From Methanoregulaceae archaeon UXB-2016 (GTDB lineage: Archaea; Halobacteriota; Methanomicrobia; Methanomicrobiales; Methanospirillaceae), in the NCBI GenBank assembly GCA_004332335.1, contig SISS01000029.1, positions 62,001 through 126,000 on the forward strand: a DNA stretch of 64,000 bases, written 5' to 3'. The notes beneath the pieces were generated by a model that did not search any database, had not been told where the DNA came from, and was given only the letters and a program-made list of their open reading frames with translations. This document shows positions 29,890 through 39,110 of this stretch, one piece after another. Position 1 is the first letter of the stretch. Each line of letters begins with the position of its first letter. A program made the position numbers and the translations under genes.

Positions 29890-32661
29890 ATGACATGGCC
29901 AATTGTATCTATGAACGATCAGAGCCATTCCCGGATGGGGCGATTCCTCCTGCTCGCCCTGATCCTCGCGGCCTCATGCGCCCTCGTGGCCAGCGCATCG
30001 GCTGCGGAGATCCGGACCGGGACCTTCAAGATCGATGCGGTTCAGGGAACCGTGAACGTCCCGATCGTTATCGATCAGATGCCAAACGGATATAGCATAG
30101 CCAAGTTGAACTTGACGCTGTCCAACGGGGCTGTCGCCGATATCCTCGATGTTACGTTTCCCGAATGGGTGATCGCGTACGACCCGGAAACAGGTCTTCC
30201 AACGGATTTCTCCGCTCATTCGAAGACCCCGGCCAAGTACGTCTTCCTACAATCGCCGGATATTGTCAATGACACAGCGGTACCTGGCGCAAGAAACGTG
30301 ACAATTGCAACTGTCATCATAAAGGGGCTTGCAGTCGGCTCGTCCGACATGAATATTGCAATCAACACTCTCGATGACGATCGCGGCGCGATCTGGACGC
30401 CTCGTCCCGCGACCCCCACAGGAAAGCTCTATGTGGGCATGAGTATCCCAACGCCGACCGCGACCGCAACGCCGACGCCGACGGCCACGGCAACCCCCAC
30501 GCCGACTGCCACGGCGACGCTCACCCCGACGGTGACTGCCACCGCAACTGCGACAGCAACTGCAACGCCGACGCCGACCGCGACTCCCACGGCCACCCCG
30601 ACCGCCATCGGCGGTGACAGGGGCTACTACCTGATCTCGACGACCCCCTCGGGCGCGGAGATCTACGTCGACGGCGTCCTGAAGGGCACCACCGCGACCG
30701 GAGCCCTGAACGTCACCCACTTCACGACCGGCACCCCGATCCAGACGATCGAGGCCCGCAAGGCCGGGTACGTGACCGCGTCGCTCGCGAATCCCGTAAC
30801 GCCGCTCAACGGCCAGACCGTCCCGATCCAGCTGACTCTCCAGCAGATCGGAGCCGGCGCGCCTCTCGCCGACTTCACCACGAACACCGTCTCGGGATAC
30901 GCCCCGCTCTACGTGAAGTTCACGGACAGGTCCCAGAACGCGGTCTCGTATGTCTGGCAGTTCGGCGACGGCGCCATCAGCTACCAGGCGAGCCCGAGCC
31001 GCACCTACAGGGACCCGGGCACCTACCAGGTGAACCTGACCGTCACGAACCTGACCGGTGCGACCAGCACCAAGTCCGCGACGATCACGGTCCTCCCACC
31101 GGTCACCGCGACTCCGACCGTGACGCAGACCGCGACGGCCACGGCCACGGCGACTGAGACCGTCACACAGACTGCGACCGCGACCGCGACCCCGACGGTC
31201 ACACAGACTGCGACCGCGACGCCAACAGCCACTGCAACCACAACCCCGACAATGACGGTCACGCCGACCGCCACCACGACGATCGCGCCGACCCAGGCTC
31301 CGTACCCGGCGGCCCACGTCCTCCCGTGCACGGTTGAGGCCGAGCACTTCGACACGGGCGGCCAGGGTGTCGCTTACAGCGACTACGAGCCCGAGAACCT
31401 CGGCAACAACCAGGCCCTCCGGCCCGGCCTCGGCGTCGACATCGAGACCGGGAACGGCGTCACCAACATCGCGTACACCCGCTCGGGCGAGTACCTGAAC
31501 TACATGGTCGATGCGAACGGCGCCGGCACGTACGTCCTGAAACTGAAGGCGGCGAACCCCGACACGACGACCAAGGCCCTCAAGGTCTATGTCGACAGCG
31601 TCCCCGTCGGCCAGATCTCGATCGCCTCGACCGGCGGCTGGACGACCTACCAGGAGTTCACGGCCTCGGCCCCGCTCGCCATCCCCAACGGCCGACACAT
31701 CGTGACCATCGCGTTCGAGGGCGTCGGTCGGATCAACCTCGACTCGATGAGCTTCACGAACGGCGTGACCCCGACCGGCACCGCGACCCCCACGCCGACA
31801 GTGACGACCACGGTCACGTCGACCGGGACCGTGACGGTCCCGCCGACCCCCACGACCTCGCCATACGGCCCCGGCAACGTGATCCCCGGCCGTGTCCAGG
31901 CCGAGAACTATGACCGCGGCGGTCAGAACGTCGCGTACTACGACACGACCCTCGCGAACGAAGGCGGCGCCTACCGCCCGGCCGAGAGCGTCGACATCGA
32001 GTACACCTCCTCCGAGGGGAGCCACGACGTCGCGTGGATACGCGCGAACGAGTACCTGATCTATACGGCCCAGATCGCTCAGACGGGCCAGTACACGGCG
32101 ATGTTCCGAGCATCCAACCCCGACGCCGCGAACAAACCGATCGAGGTCTATCTCGACAACGTCCTCATCGGCACGGCCCAGATCCGCACCACCGGGGCGT
32201 TCACAAACTTCGCCACCTTCTCGATCCCGCTCTCCCTGACGGCCGGCACGCACCAGGTCAAGCTCGTCTTCAAGGACCAGCGCATGAACCTGAACTATGT
32301 CGAGTTCGCGCAGGGCGTCACCCCCACCGGCACGACCACGACTCTGCCGACCCCCACCGTGACCGGCACCTCGCAGCCGACCCCCGGCGACAAGGTCGTC
32401 GACTTCGCCGCGACCCCGCTCACGGGCGTCTCGTCGCTCAATGTTCAGTTCACGGACAAGTCGAGCCCCAAGCCCGTCAAGTGGGCATGGGACTTCAACA
32501 CGGCCAACATCGGCTCGATCTCGTGGAAGACCTCGACCAAGCAGAACCCCTACGTCTGGTTCCAGAAGATGGGCGCCTACTCGGTCAAGCTGACCGTCAC
32601 CTACGCGGACGGCACGACCAAGTCCGTGACCAAGAACAACCTGATCACGCTCATCCGGTGA
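29890..32661 (+). CDS. Large modular surface protein: cohesin-like N-terminus, Thr/Pro linkers, PEGA-like, PKD, two CBM6-like modules, C-terminal PKD
   Basis: GTVNVPIVIDQMPNGYSIAKLNLTLSNGAVADILDVTFPEWV; TPSGAEIYVDGVLKGTT; YVWQFGDGAISYQASPSRTYRDPGTYQVNLTV; VEAEHFDTGGQGVAYSD; VQAENYDRGGQNVAYYD; WAWDFNTANIG. True start may be ATG 29920. Confidence 0.85.
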   Translation: MTWPIVSMNDQSHSRMGRFLLLALILAASCALVASASAAEIRTGTFKIDAVQGTVNVPIVIDQMPNGYSIAKLNLTLSNGAVADILDVTFPEWVIAYDPETGLPTDFSAHSKTPAKYVFLQSPDIVNDTAVPGARNVTIATVIIKGLAVGSSDMNIAINTLDDDRGAIWTPRPATPTGKLYVGMSIPTPTATATPTPTATATPTPTATATLTPTVTATATATATATPTPTATPTATPTAIGGDRGYYLISTTPSGAEIYVDGVLKGTTATGALNVTHFTTGTPIQTIEARKAGYVTASLANPVTPLNGQTVPIQLTLQQIGAGAPLADFTTNTVSGYAPLYVKFTDRSQNAVSYVWQFGDGAISYQASPSRTYRDPGTYQVNLTVTNLTGATSTKSATITVLPPVTATPTVTQTATATATATETVTQTATATATPTVTQTATATPTATATTTPTMTVTPTATTTIAPTQAPYPAAHVLPCTVEAEHFDTGGQGVAYSDYEPENLGNNQALRPGLGVDIETGNGVTNIAYTRSGEYLNYMVDANGAGTYVLKLKAANPDTTTKALKVYVDSVPVGQISIASTGGWTTYQEFTASAPLAIPNGRHIVTIAFEGVGRINLDSMSFTNGVTPTGTATPTPTVTTTVTSTGTVTVPPTPTTSPYGPGNVIPGRVQAENYDRGGQNVAYYDTTLANEGGAYRPAESVDIEYTSSEGSHDVAWIRANEYLIYTAQIAQTGQYTAMFRASNPDAANKPIEVYLDNVLIGTAQIRTTGAFTNFATFSIPLSLTAGTHQVKLVFKDQRMNLNYVEFAQGVTPTGTTTTLPTPTVTGTSQPTPGDKVVDFAATPLTGVSSLNVQFTDKSSPKPVKWAWDFNTANIGSISWKTSTKQNPYVWFQKMGAYSVKLTVTYADGTTKSVTKNNLITLIR
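30450..30610 (+). repeat. Degenerate Thr/Ala/Pro-coding repeat linker
   Basis: Imperfect ACNGCNACNCCNACG units encoding TPTATATPTPTATATPTPTATAT... Confidence 0.8.
31085..31300 (+). repeat. Degenerate Thr/Ala/Val-coding repeat linker
   Basis: ATPTVTQTATATATATETVTQTATATATPTVTQTATATPTATATTTPT. Confidence 0.8.
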
Positions 32662-32737
32662 GCGGATTCCATCACCCCCCTTCTCCTTTTTTCCCGTCCC
32701 CGGCAGGCTTAACCATCCCGCCTCCGAAACCTGACCC

Positions 32738-33322
32738 ATGCGCGTCTGCACTCCGAACGCGGCCTTCCTGCTCGCCGTGCTCGCCCTCCTGGTCCTCACG
32801 GCCGGCTGCACCGACGACCCGGCCGACCCGACCGCCACGACCCCGGTCCCTGGCGGAACGCCGTCCGTCTCCGGAACTCCGGTCTCGCCCCAGGCCCTCG
32901 TCCGGTTCGCCCCCCCGGCCCCCGCCGGCTGGCGGCTCACGGCCCCGCCGTCCACCCTGACGCTCGACGAGGACGGGATGCCGCTCCTCTCGGTCACGGC
33001 GAGTTACGCCCCGGTCACGACCCCGAGCGGGACGGCGGCCGGCGACGCGGACCTGGTGATCCAGGACACGGGCGGGCAGCCGATCGGCTTTCGGAAACTC
33101 GTCGACCTCCTCGCGAGCGCACCCGCAGGAACCGACGGCCTCAACCGGACCGCGATCCGCGGGCACCGGGCCTTTGAGCTCCGCGATGAACGGAGCTCGA
33201 ACGCCTACATCCTCGTCGCCGATCGCTTCGTCGTCTACCTCGCGGTCTCGGGCGGCACCCCTGCCGACTACGACGCCTTCGTCGCCGCTCTCGACCTCGA
33301 CGGTCTCTCGCGTCTGCGATAG
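32738..33322 (+). CDS. Lipoprotein, hypothetical
   Basis: Lipobox LVLTAGCTDDP; ends YILVADRFVVYLAVSGGTPADYDAFVAALDLDGLSRLR. Confidence 0.75.
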   Translation: MRVCTPNAAFLLAVLALLVLTAGCTDDPADPTATTPVPGGTPSVSGTPVSPQALVRFAPPAPAGWRLTAPPSTLTLDEDGMPLLSVTASYAPVTTPSGTAAGDADLVIQDTGGQPIGFRKLVDLLASAPAGTDGLNRTAIRGHRAFELRDERSSNAYILVADRFVVYLAVSGGTPADYDAFVAALDLDGLSRLR

Positions 33323-33362
33323 CATTAACCGTCCTCTTTTCCATGATCTCGACGAGACAACC

Positions 33363-34019
33363 ATGAACCGCACCACACCCAGTAACCTCCTTGCGGTCCT
33401 CGTCCTGCTCGTCGTGCTCGGTGCCGCTCTCGCGGCCGGCTGCACCTCGACCTCGACCGGAGGCAAGGCCACAACCGCTCCGGCCGGCACTGTCGCGGCC
33501 GCAGGCACGGCCGTGTCCGGGACCTCCGGCCCCCCGGCCGGGACCATCGCTGCGTCGGGCACGGGTCACTCCGTCGCGGCCGTCGGCTATGCCCGTCTGA
33601 TCCCGTTCATCCCGAAATCTGTCGGCGCCTGGAAGCTCGAGAGCGATCCGATGGGCATGGACTCCAAGGACGCCGAAGGTCGCGAGTACTCGTTCGTGAC
33701 CGGCATCTTCCGGAAGAACGGCGACGAGAATGCCGAGGTAAGCGTCCAGATACACGACATCGCGATTGCGGACAGCTCGCTCAAGCAGATGTGGAAGTCC
33801 TATACGAATGTCGAAACCAGTGAAATGTCGATGAAGCAGATCACGGTCAAGGGCCAGCCCGCGTGGGAGATCAACGACAAGTCGACGAACAACCACAGTC
33901 TGATGTCCCTCGCAGGAGAGCGGTTCATGGTCTATGTCCTGGTCGAAGATGCGACCCAGGCGGACCTGGACGCGTTCGTGAACGCGATCGACTTCGCCGG
34001 CCTTGCCGCAGTGAAGTAA
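33363..34019 (+). CDS. Lipoprotein, paralogous to upstream gene at the C-terminus
   Basis: Lipobox GAALAAGCTSTS; SLAGERFMVYVLVEDATQADLDAFVNAIDFAGLAAVK. Confidence 0.75.
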   Translation: MNRTTPSNLLAVLVLLVVLGAALAAGCTSTSTGGKATTAPAGTVAAAGTAVSGTSGPPAGTIAASGTGHSVAAVGYARLIPFIPKSVGAWKLESDPMGMDSKDAEGREYSFVTGIFRKNGDENAEVSVQIHDIAIADSSLKQMWKSYTNVETSEMSMKQITVKGQPAWEINDKSTNNHSLMSLAGERFMVYVLVEDATQADLDAFVNAIDFAGLAAVK

Positions 34020-34091
34020 CTCCCTCTTTTTCCCCGCATGAATCCGTATCCTTAATCTTTTTCCACGGGGAATAGATCAGCGGCATTCGCA

Positions 34092-34586
34092 ATGGAGAGG
34101 AGCATCGGGTTCAAGGAGCGGCGCTATATCGAGGAGCTCCGGATCCTCACGCGCTCCACAGCAGTCGACTGCATCATCGACGAGCGGTTCGACCGGGTGA
34201 TCTACGTGATCAAGCCCGGGGACATGGGGCTGGCGATCGGCAAGAAGGGCGAGAACATCAAGCGGCTTGCCCGGTCGCTCGGCCGACGGCTGGAGATGGT
34301 CGAGTATGGCGAGACACCGGAGGTCTTCATCGCGAACATCATCCGCCCAGCCGAGCTGGCCGGACTCACGCCCGCCGCAGAGGAGGGGGCCGTCGACCTG
34401 GTCCTCCGGCATCGGTCCGACTTCGGGATCGTGATCGGCCGCGGCGGCTGCACCATCGAGAAGGTGCGCCTCCTCTCGCGGCGGTTCTGCGGTCTCGAGG
34501 TCGACGACGTCCGGATCGCCGAGCCTGAGGAGGCAGAGGACTCGGGGGAGGCAGGAGCCGAGATGGAGGCTCCCCGTGACGACTGA
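34092..34586 (+). CDS. nusA: Archaeal NusA-like KH-domain transcription factor
   Basis: Two KH motifs: DMGLAIGKKGENIKRLARSLGR and DFGIVIGRGGCTIEKVRLLSRR. Confidence 0.88.
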   Translation: MERSIGFKERRYIEELRILTRSTAVDCIIDERFDRVIYVIKPGDMGLAIGKKGENIKRLARSLGRRLEMVEYGETPEVFIANIIRPAELAGLTPAAEEGAVDLVLRHRSDFGIVIGRGGCTIEKVRLLSRRFCGLEVDDVRIAEPEEAEDSGEAGAEMEAPRDD

Positions 34587-34866
34587 CACACTCGACGAGC
34601 TCTGGGCCGTGATCGAGGACCGGGCCCTCCACCCGAGGGACGGCTCCTACGTCTGCTCGCTCCTCAGCCACCGCAAGGGGATCGACAAGCCCCTTGAGAA
34701 GGTCGGCGAGGAGGCGACCGAGTTCGTGCTCGCGGTCAAGAACGGCGACCCCGAGCGGATTGCAAACGAGGCCGCCGATCTCTTCTTCCACGTCCTCGTC
34801 GCCCTCCGGGCCTCGGGCGTGGACCTGGCCGACGTGCTCGCCGTGCTCGATGCGCGGCGGCACTAG
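34576..34866 (+). CDS. hisE: Phosphoribosyl-ATP pyrophosphatase
   Basis: SYVCSLLSHRKGIDKPLEKVGEEATEFVLAVKNGDPERIANEAADLFFHVLVAL. Confidence 0.92.
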   Translation: MTTDTLDELWAVIEDRALHPRDGSYVCSLLSHRKGIDKPLEKVGEEATEFVLAVKNGDPERIANEAADLFFHVLVALRASGVDLADVLAVLDARRH

Positions 34867-34927
34867 GCTCTCCCGGGCCACCACACCCCTGATAAACCTT
34901 GAGACGAAACGTGTACCGGGTTTATCA

Positions 34928-36514
34928 ATGAACTATCGAGTGCTTGTGAGCGATCCGCTGGCCGAGGAGGGGATCGAGATCCTGCGCAACGAGGTCGAGG
35001 TCGACGTCAAGACCGACCTCGCCGAGGATGCGCTGGTCGGGATCATCGGCGACTACGACGCCCTGCTCGTCCGCTCCGGAACCGAGGTCACGGCACGGGT
35101 GATCGAGGCGGGGACGAAGCTCAGGTTCATCGGCCGGGCCGGGGCCGGTGTCGACAACATCGACACCGCAGCCGCCACCCGGCGGGGAATCATCGTGGCG
35201 AACGCCCCCGAGGGGAACACACTCGCCGCGACCGAGCATACCTGCGCGATGATGCTCTCGCTCGCGCGCAACATCCCGCAGGCGAACGCCTCGGTCAAGG
35301 GCAGGCAGTGGAAGCGGTCGAAGTTCATCGGTGTCGAAGTGAACGAGAAGACTCTCGGCGTCGTCGGCTTCGGGCGAATCGGCAAGGAGGTCGCGAAGCG
35401 CGCCTCCGCCATGAACATGCGGATCGTCGCGTACGATCCGTTCATCGCCAAGGACCGGGCGCGTGAACTCGGCGTCGAGATCGTCGACCTGCCCGAGCTC
35501 TACAGCCGGGCGGACTTCATCACGATCCACACCCCCCTGATCAAGGAGACGCGCCACCTGATCAACGCGCAGACGATCGGCCAGATGAAGGCGGGCGTCC
35601 GGATCATCAACTGCGCGCGGGGCGGGATCATCGATGAGGCGGCCCTCTACGACGCAATCGTCGCGGGCAAGGTCGCAGGCGCTGCGCTCGACGTCTTCGA
35701 GAGCGAGCCGCCCTTCGACTCGGCCCTCATCGGGCTCGAACAGGTGATCATGACCCCGCACCTCGGCGCCTCCACGGTCGAGGCCCAGGCGAACGTCGCG
35801 GTCTCGATCGCGCGGCAGTGCCTCGCGGTCCTCGGCGGCGGAGAGGCGAAGTACGTGGTGAACGCGCCGACCATCCCGGCCGAGCAGGCCGAGGCCCTCG
35901 AGCCGTTCGTGGACCTCTCGTCGCGCATGGCCCGGCTGCTCATGCAGATCACCGACGGCCGGATCGAGGGGCTCCACATCACTTATGCGGGCGAGATCCC
36001 GCACCTCGACCAGGCCTCGCGCTACCTGACGCGGCAGACGGTCAAGGCGCTCCTCGAGCAGATCCTCCACCTGCCGGTCAATATCGTCAACGCTGAGGTC
36101 GTCGCAGGCGAACGCGGGATCGCGATCACCGAGACCGTGACTCGCGAGTCGCACGGGTTCAAGAACCTGATCCGGATCGCGCTCCGGACGGATCTTGACG
36201 AGCAGACGATCGAGGGCTCGGTCTTCTCACCGTCGCGTCGGCGCGTGGTCGCGATCGGCGGGTACACGATGGACCTCGACCCGACGGGCCACCTGGTCAT
36301 CTCCAAGCACCTGGACCAGCCCGGCGTGATCGGGCGGGCCTCGACCACGCTCGGACGGGTCAACGTCAACATCGCCGGCATGCAGGTCGGGCGCATCCGC
36401 CAGGGTGAAGAGGCGATCATGGTCCTCAACGTCGACTCGGACGTCCCGGCCGAGGCGATCGAGGAGATCCGCACTCATCCCGGGATCTTTTCGGCCTGGT
36501 TTGTGGATATCTGA
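34928..36514 (+). CDS. serA: D-3-phosphoglycerate dehydrogenase
   Basis: GRAGAGVDNIDTAAATRRGI; GVVGFGRIGKEVAKRA; C-terminal ASB and ACT domains; start refined to ATG 34928. Confidence 0.95.
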   Translation: MNYRVLVSDPLAEEGIEILRNEVEVDVKTDLAEDALVGIIGDYDALLVRSGTEVTARVIEAGTKLRFIGRAGAGVDNIDTAAATRRGIIVANAPEGNTLAATEHTCAMMLSLARNIPQANASVKGRQWKRSKFIGVEVNEKTLGVVGFGRIGKEVAKRASAMNMRIVAYDPFIAKDRARELGVEIVDLPELYSRADFITIHTPLIKETRHLINAQTIGQMKAGVRIINCARGGIIDEAALYDAIVAGKVAGAALDVFESEPPFDSALIGLEQVIMTPHLGASTVEAQANVAVSIARQCLAVLGGGEAKYVVNAPTIPAEQAEALEPFVDLSSRMARLLMQITDGRIEGLHITYAGEIPHLDQASRYLTRQTVKALLEQILHLPVNIVNAEVVAGERGIAITETVTRESHGFKNLIRIALRTDLDEQTIEGSVFSPSRRRVVAIGGYTMDLDPTGHLVISKHLDQPGVIGRASTTLGRVNVNIAGMQVGRIRQGEEAIMVLNVDSDVPAEAIEEIRTHPGIFSAWFVDI

Positions 36515-36570
36515 CGCACATTTTTTTATAGGAACCCCGCCCACGTTGTAAGGCACACACGCGGTGCAGC

Positions 36571-36644
36571 GGGCTCGTGGTCTAGCTGGCTATGACGTCG
36601 CCTTGACATGGCGGAGGTCCGGAGTTCGAATCTCCGCGGGCCCA
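36571..36644 (+). tRNA. tRNA-Val (anticodon GAC)
   Basis: GGGCTCG...CGGGCCC acceptor; anticodon arm TCGCC-TTGACAT-GGCGG; T-arm CGGAG-TTCGAAT-CTCCG. Confidence 0.92.
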
Positions 36645-36747
36645 TTCTTCTTTCGATCGCTCTTCCTCGCACGGCTCGGACCCGGCCGGGGATGGATAAG
36701 TATTTCCGCTCGGGCGAGAACTCCCTCCCCACTGAGGGAGCATCTCC

Positions 36748-37635
36748 ATGGCATCCACCAAGTCCCAACCCGGCTCCGCCGGCCCCGTCTCCTGGGTCGC
36801 GCCGGAATGGCTCGCCGACCACCTCGGCGACGACCTCCTGATCCTCGACTGCCAGCCGAACATCCATGAATACATCCAGGCCCACATCCCGGGGGCCCTC
36901 TACCTGAACGAGAACGTCTTCCGGGTTCACGAGGGCGGTATCCCAACGCGCTGGATCGGGCGCAGGGGGGCCAAGGGGCTCCTCCGGCAGCTCGGTGTCG
37001 ACGCCGACGTCCCCATCGTGGTCTACACGGGTTCGGGCGTCATGACCGGGTGCAGCTCCTATATCGGCGACGGTCTCGAGCAGCCCATGGTCGCGTACTC
37101 CCTCCTCCGGTGCGGGCACCCCGACATCCGGCTCCTCGACGGCGGGCTCGACCGCTGGAAGGCCGAAGGGCGCGAGACGACCCAGGTCTTCGGCCGGAAG
37201 ACCCCGTCCGAGTTCCGGGCGGACGTGCAGGACGACCTCTACGTCACGCACGAGCAGTTCCTCGCCTGCAAGGACCGCGACGACGTGATCCTGCTCGACG
37301 CCCGGCCGCCGGCGACCTACCTGGGCCAGGGTCCCTGGCCGAAGCCCGGGCACATCCCCGGCGCAGTCAACCTTCCCTGGAAGGGACTGATGGACCCCCA
37401 GAACCCCCGGCAGCTCCGTCCCGAGGCCGAGATCCGGCTGGCGGTCGAGGCGGTCGGTGCGACCCCCGACAAGACCGTCATCTGCTCCTGCGGCACGGGG
37501 CGGGAGGCGACGAACGAGTACCTGATCTTCCGTTACCTGCTCGGGTACCCGGCGGTCCGCCTCTACGAGGGCTCGTTCACCGAGTGGACGGCCGATCCGG
37601 CGAACCCGACCGTGACCGGGCCGAACCCCCGCTAA
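36748..37635 (+). CDS. Two-domain sulfurtransferase (rhodanese family)
   Basis: LLILDCQPNIHEYIQAHIPGALYLNENVFR; VILLDARPPATYLGQGPWPKPGHIPGAVNLPWKG; VICSCGTGREATNEY. Confidence 0.9.
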   Translation: MASTKSQPGSAGPVSWVAPEWLADHLGDDLLILDCQPNIHEYIQAHIPGALYLNENVFRVHEGGIPTRWIGRRGAKGLLRQLGVDADVPIVVYTGSGVMTGCSSYIGDGLEQPMVAYSLLRCGHPDIRLLDGGLDRWKAEGRETTQVFGRKTPSEFRADVQDDLYVTHEQFLACKDRDDVILLDARPPATYLGQGPWPKPGHIPGAVNLPWKGLMDPQNPRQLRPEAEIRLAVEAVGATPDKTVICSCGTGREATNEYLIFRYLLGYPAVRLYEGSFTEWTADPANPTVTGPNPR

Positions 37636-37638
37636 CGC

Positions 37639-37965
37639 ATGGACGCGGCCGCCGCGATCGATCTCCTCGCTCTGGGCTTCGGCCTCATCGGCGTGGGGGT
37701 CACGGTCTACGCAGGCCTCGTGGCGGCCGTTCACCTGGTCCGGCGCGAGCTCGAGCGCGGCGACAAGAGCTATCAGGAGATCCGGGTCAACTTCACGAAC
37801 CGGATCCTTTTCGGCCTCGAGTTCTTCATCGTGGCCGACCTGATCCGGACCTTCACCGAGCCGGGGCTGCAGGAGATCACGCAGCTCGGCGCGATCGTCG
37901 CGATCCGTGTCGTCCTCGCCTACTTCCTCGAGAAGGAGGCCCGGGAGTTCCCCGACATCGGCTAG
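37639..37965 (+). CDS. DUF1622-family membrane protein
   Basis: FTNRILFGLEFFIVADLIRTFTEPGLQEITQLGAIVAIRVVLAYFLEKE. Confidence 0.8.
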   Translation: MDAAAAIDLLALGFGLIGVGVTVYAGLVAAVHLVRRELERGDKSYQEIRVNFTNRILFGLEFFIVADLIRTFTEPGLQEITQLGAIVAIRVVLAYFLEKEAREFPDIG

Positions 37966-38711
37966 TGCGCGCGGCGCCGGCCGACCGCAGCGACATAGAC
38001 CAGGAACTGCTCCTCGTCGAGCCCGAGCACCCGGTTGATCGCCTCGTCGTCGAAGGCTCCGATCGCGCAGACGCCGCACCCGATCGGCTGAGCCGCGAGG
38101 TAGAGGTTCTGGCAGACATGTCCGGCGTCGAGGAAGAGGTAGCGGTAGCCCCGTTCGCCGTATCGCCAGGTCATCCGGTACGGCACGGCCGTCCAGAGAA
38201 AGGTCACGGCCGACTCCTCGATGAACGACTGGTGGTAACAGGCCGCGGTGATCTGCTGGTCGAGGAGGGGGCCCCGGCCGACCTCAAGAAGCCGATGGTC
38301 GAGTGCGAGGTACCGGTAGAGCCCGTGCGGCACCCCCTCGACCCGGTTGATCAGCAGGTAGGTCTCGAGCGCATGACGCGCCCCCGCGCTCGGCACGGTG
38401 CGGAGCGTGTACTCTCCCCCCACCACGCTCCGCACGCCCTGCGTGGCAAAGAGGAGGTACGAGAGCTCCTCGAGCGAGAGGGGCTCGCGCGCGAACTCGC
38501 GGATCGATTCTCGCCGGACGATCGCCTCCCAGAGATCGAGTGCTGGCACCTCGAACTCGGCCGGGTCTGGCAGGGGAGTTACCGGGCCCTCGCCGGTCGA
38601 GAGCTCGAGCAGGGGCTGGGGCAGCCCGAGCATCTGGTCCGACGGGGTCATGAACTCGGCCCGGGTTGCCGCGATAAATTCACGCCCAGTGCCGTCTGTC
38701 TTCGCCGACAT
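37962..38711 (-). CDS. SagB/ThcOx-family nitroreductase-like dehydrogenase
   Basis: RRESIREFAREPLSLEELSYLLFATQGVR; RTVPSAGARHALETYLLINRVEGVPHGLYRY; DAGHVCQNLYLAAQPIGCGVCAIGAFDD. Confidence 0.88.
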   Translation of the reverse strand: MSAKTDGTGREFIAATRAEFMTPSDQMLGLPQPLLELSTGEGPVTPLPDPAEFEVPALDLWEAIVRRESIREFAREPLSLEELSYLLFATQGVRSVVGGEYTLRTVPSAGARHALETYLLINRVEGVPHGLYRYLALDHRLLEVGRGPLLDQQITAACYHQSFIEESAVTFLWTAVPYRMTWRYGERGYRYLFLDAGHVCQNLYLAAQPIGCGVCAIGAFDDEAINRVLGLDEEQFLVYVAAVGRRRAH

Positions 38712-38785
38712 GATCCTGATACGCCTCTTCGTGTCCTTTTCCGGGTGCAGTAATAAAGGTATGGCTCGAACGAGCTTTGCCAACG

Positions 38786-38793
38786 TTTATATT
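38786..38793 (+). promoter_or_regulatory. Candidate archaeal TATA box upstream of structured RNA/ribosomal-protein operon leader
   Basis: aacgTTTATATTcg in an AT-rich pocket about 25-30 nt before the structured region. Confidence 0.4.
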
Positions 38794-38814
38794 CGATTCT
38801 CTCTCATTATAACG

Positions 38815-39110
38815 ACACCATTATGATCGGACTCGGGGGAGTCCCCCGTGCCCGGTCATGTTATGGGACGAATGCCGTGCTTCTCGCACGGTGGCTGATA
38901 GACGCTGGGGCTGAGGCAGCAGCAGGGTGGACGTCATGGACGGCCCGGCTCGCACGACGGGCGCTGCTGCATTCAGGATCTCTTAGAGAGACAGGTTGGC
39001 GTCGGCGATTCAAGCCGACTCGCGCTCTCCTCCATACCGGTCACGGAGTCTGCAGACGGGATGCTGCAGAACGGGGCCTGGCATGCGGAGAGTTACCACT
39101 GACGCTCTCT
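38815..39110 (+). ncRNA. Candidate structured ncRNA or long structured 5' leader of the L3 operon (strand inferred from TATA box)
   Basis: Perfect stems CCGTGC-ttctc-GCACGG (38875-38891); GCAGCAGC/GCTGCTGC (38916-38923/38963-38970) enclosing GCCCG/CGGGC; GTCGGC-gattcaa-GCCGAC (39001-39019); TCTGCAG-acgggatg-CTGCAGA (39049-39070). Confidence 0.4.

Noticed and set aside
30450-30610. Thr/Pro-coding repeats considered as a possible CRISPR or regulatory repeat array
   Set aside because: Units are short, degenerate, in-frame and lack spacers; they encode a surface-protein linker
30247-32997. 916-aa minus-strand ORF opposite the PKD/CBM surface protein
   Set aside because: Arises from GC-rich Thr/Pro repeats read antisense (poly Gly/Arg/Val); plus strand has coherent domains
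36526-38079. 517-aa minus-strand ORF across tRNA-Val and the sulfurtransferase
   Set aside because: Overlaps a solid tRNA and a clear rhodanese gene; antisense artefact
38815-39110. Structured region as RNase P RNA or SRP RNA
   Set aside because: The hallmark RNase P GAGGAAAGUC and SRP domain GGAAG/GCAGC loop sequences were not found
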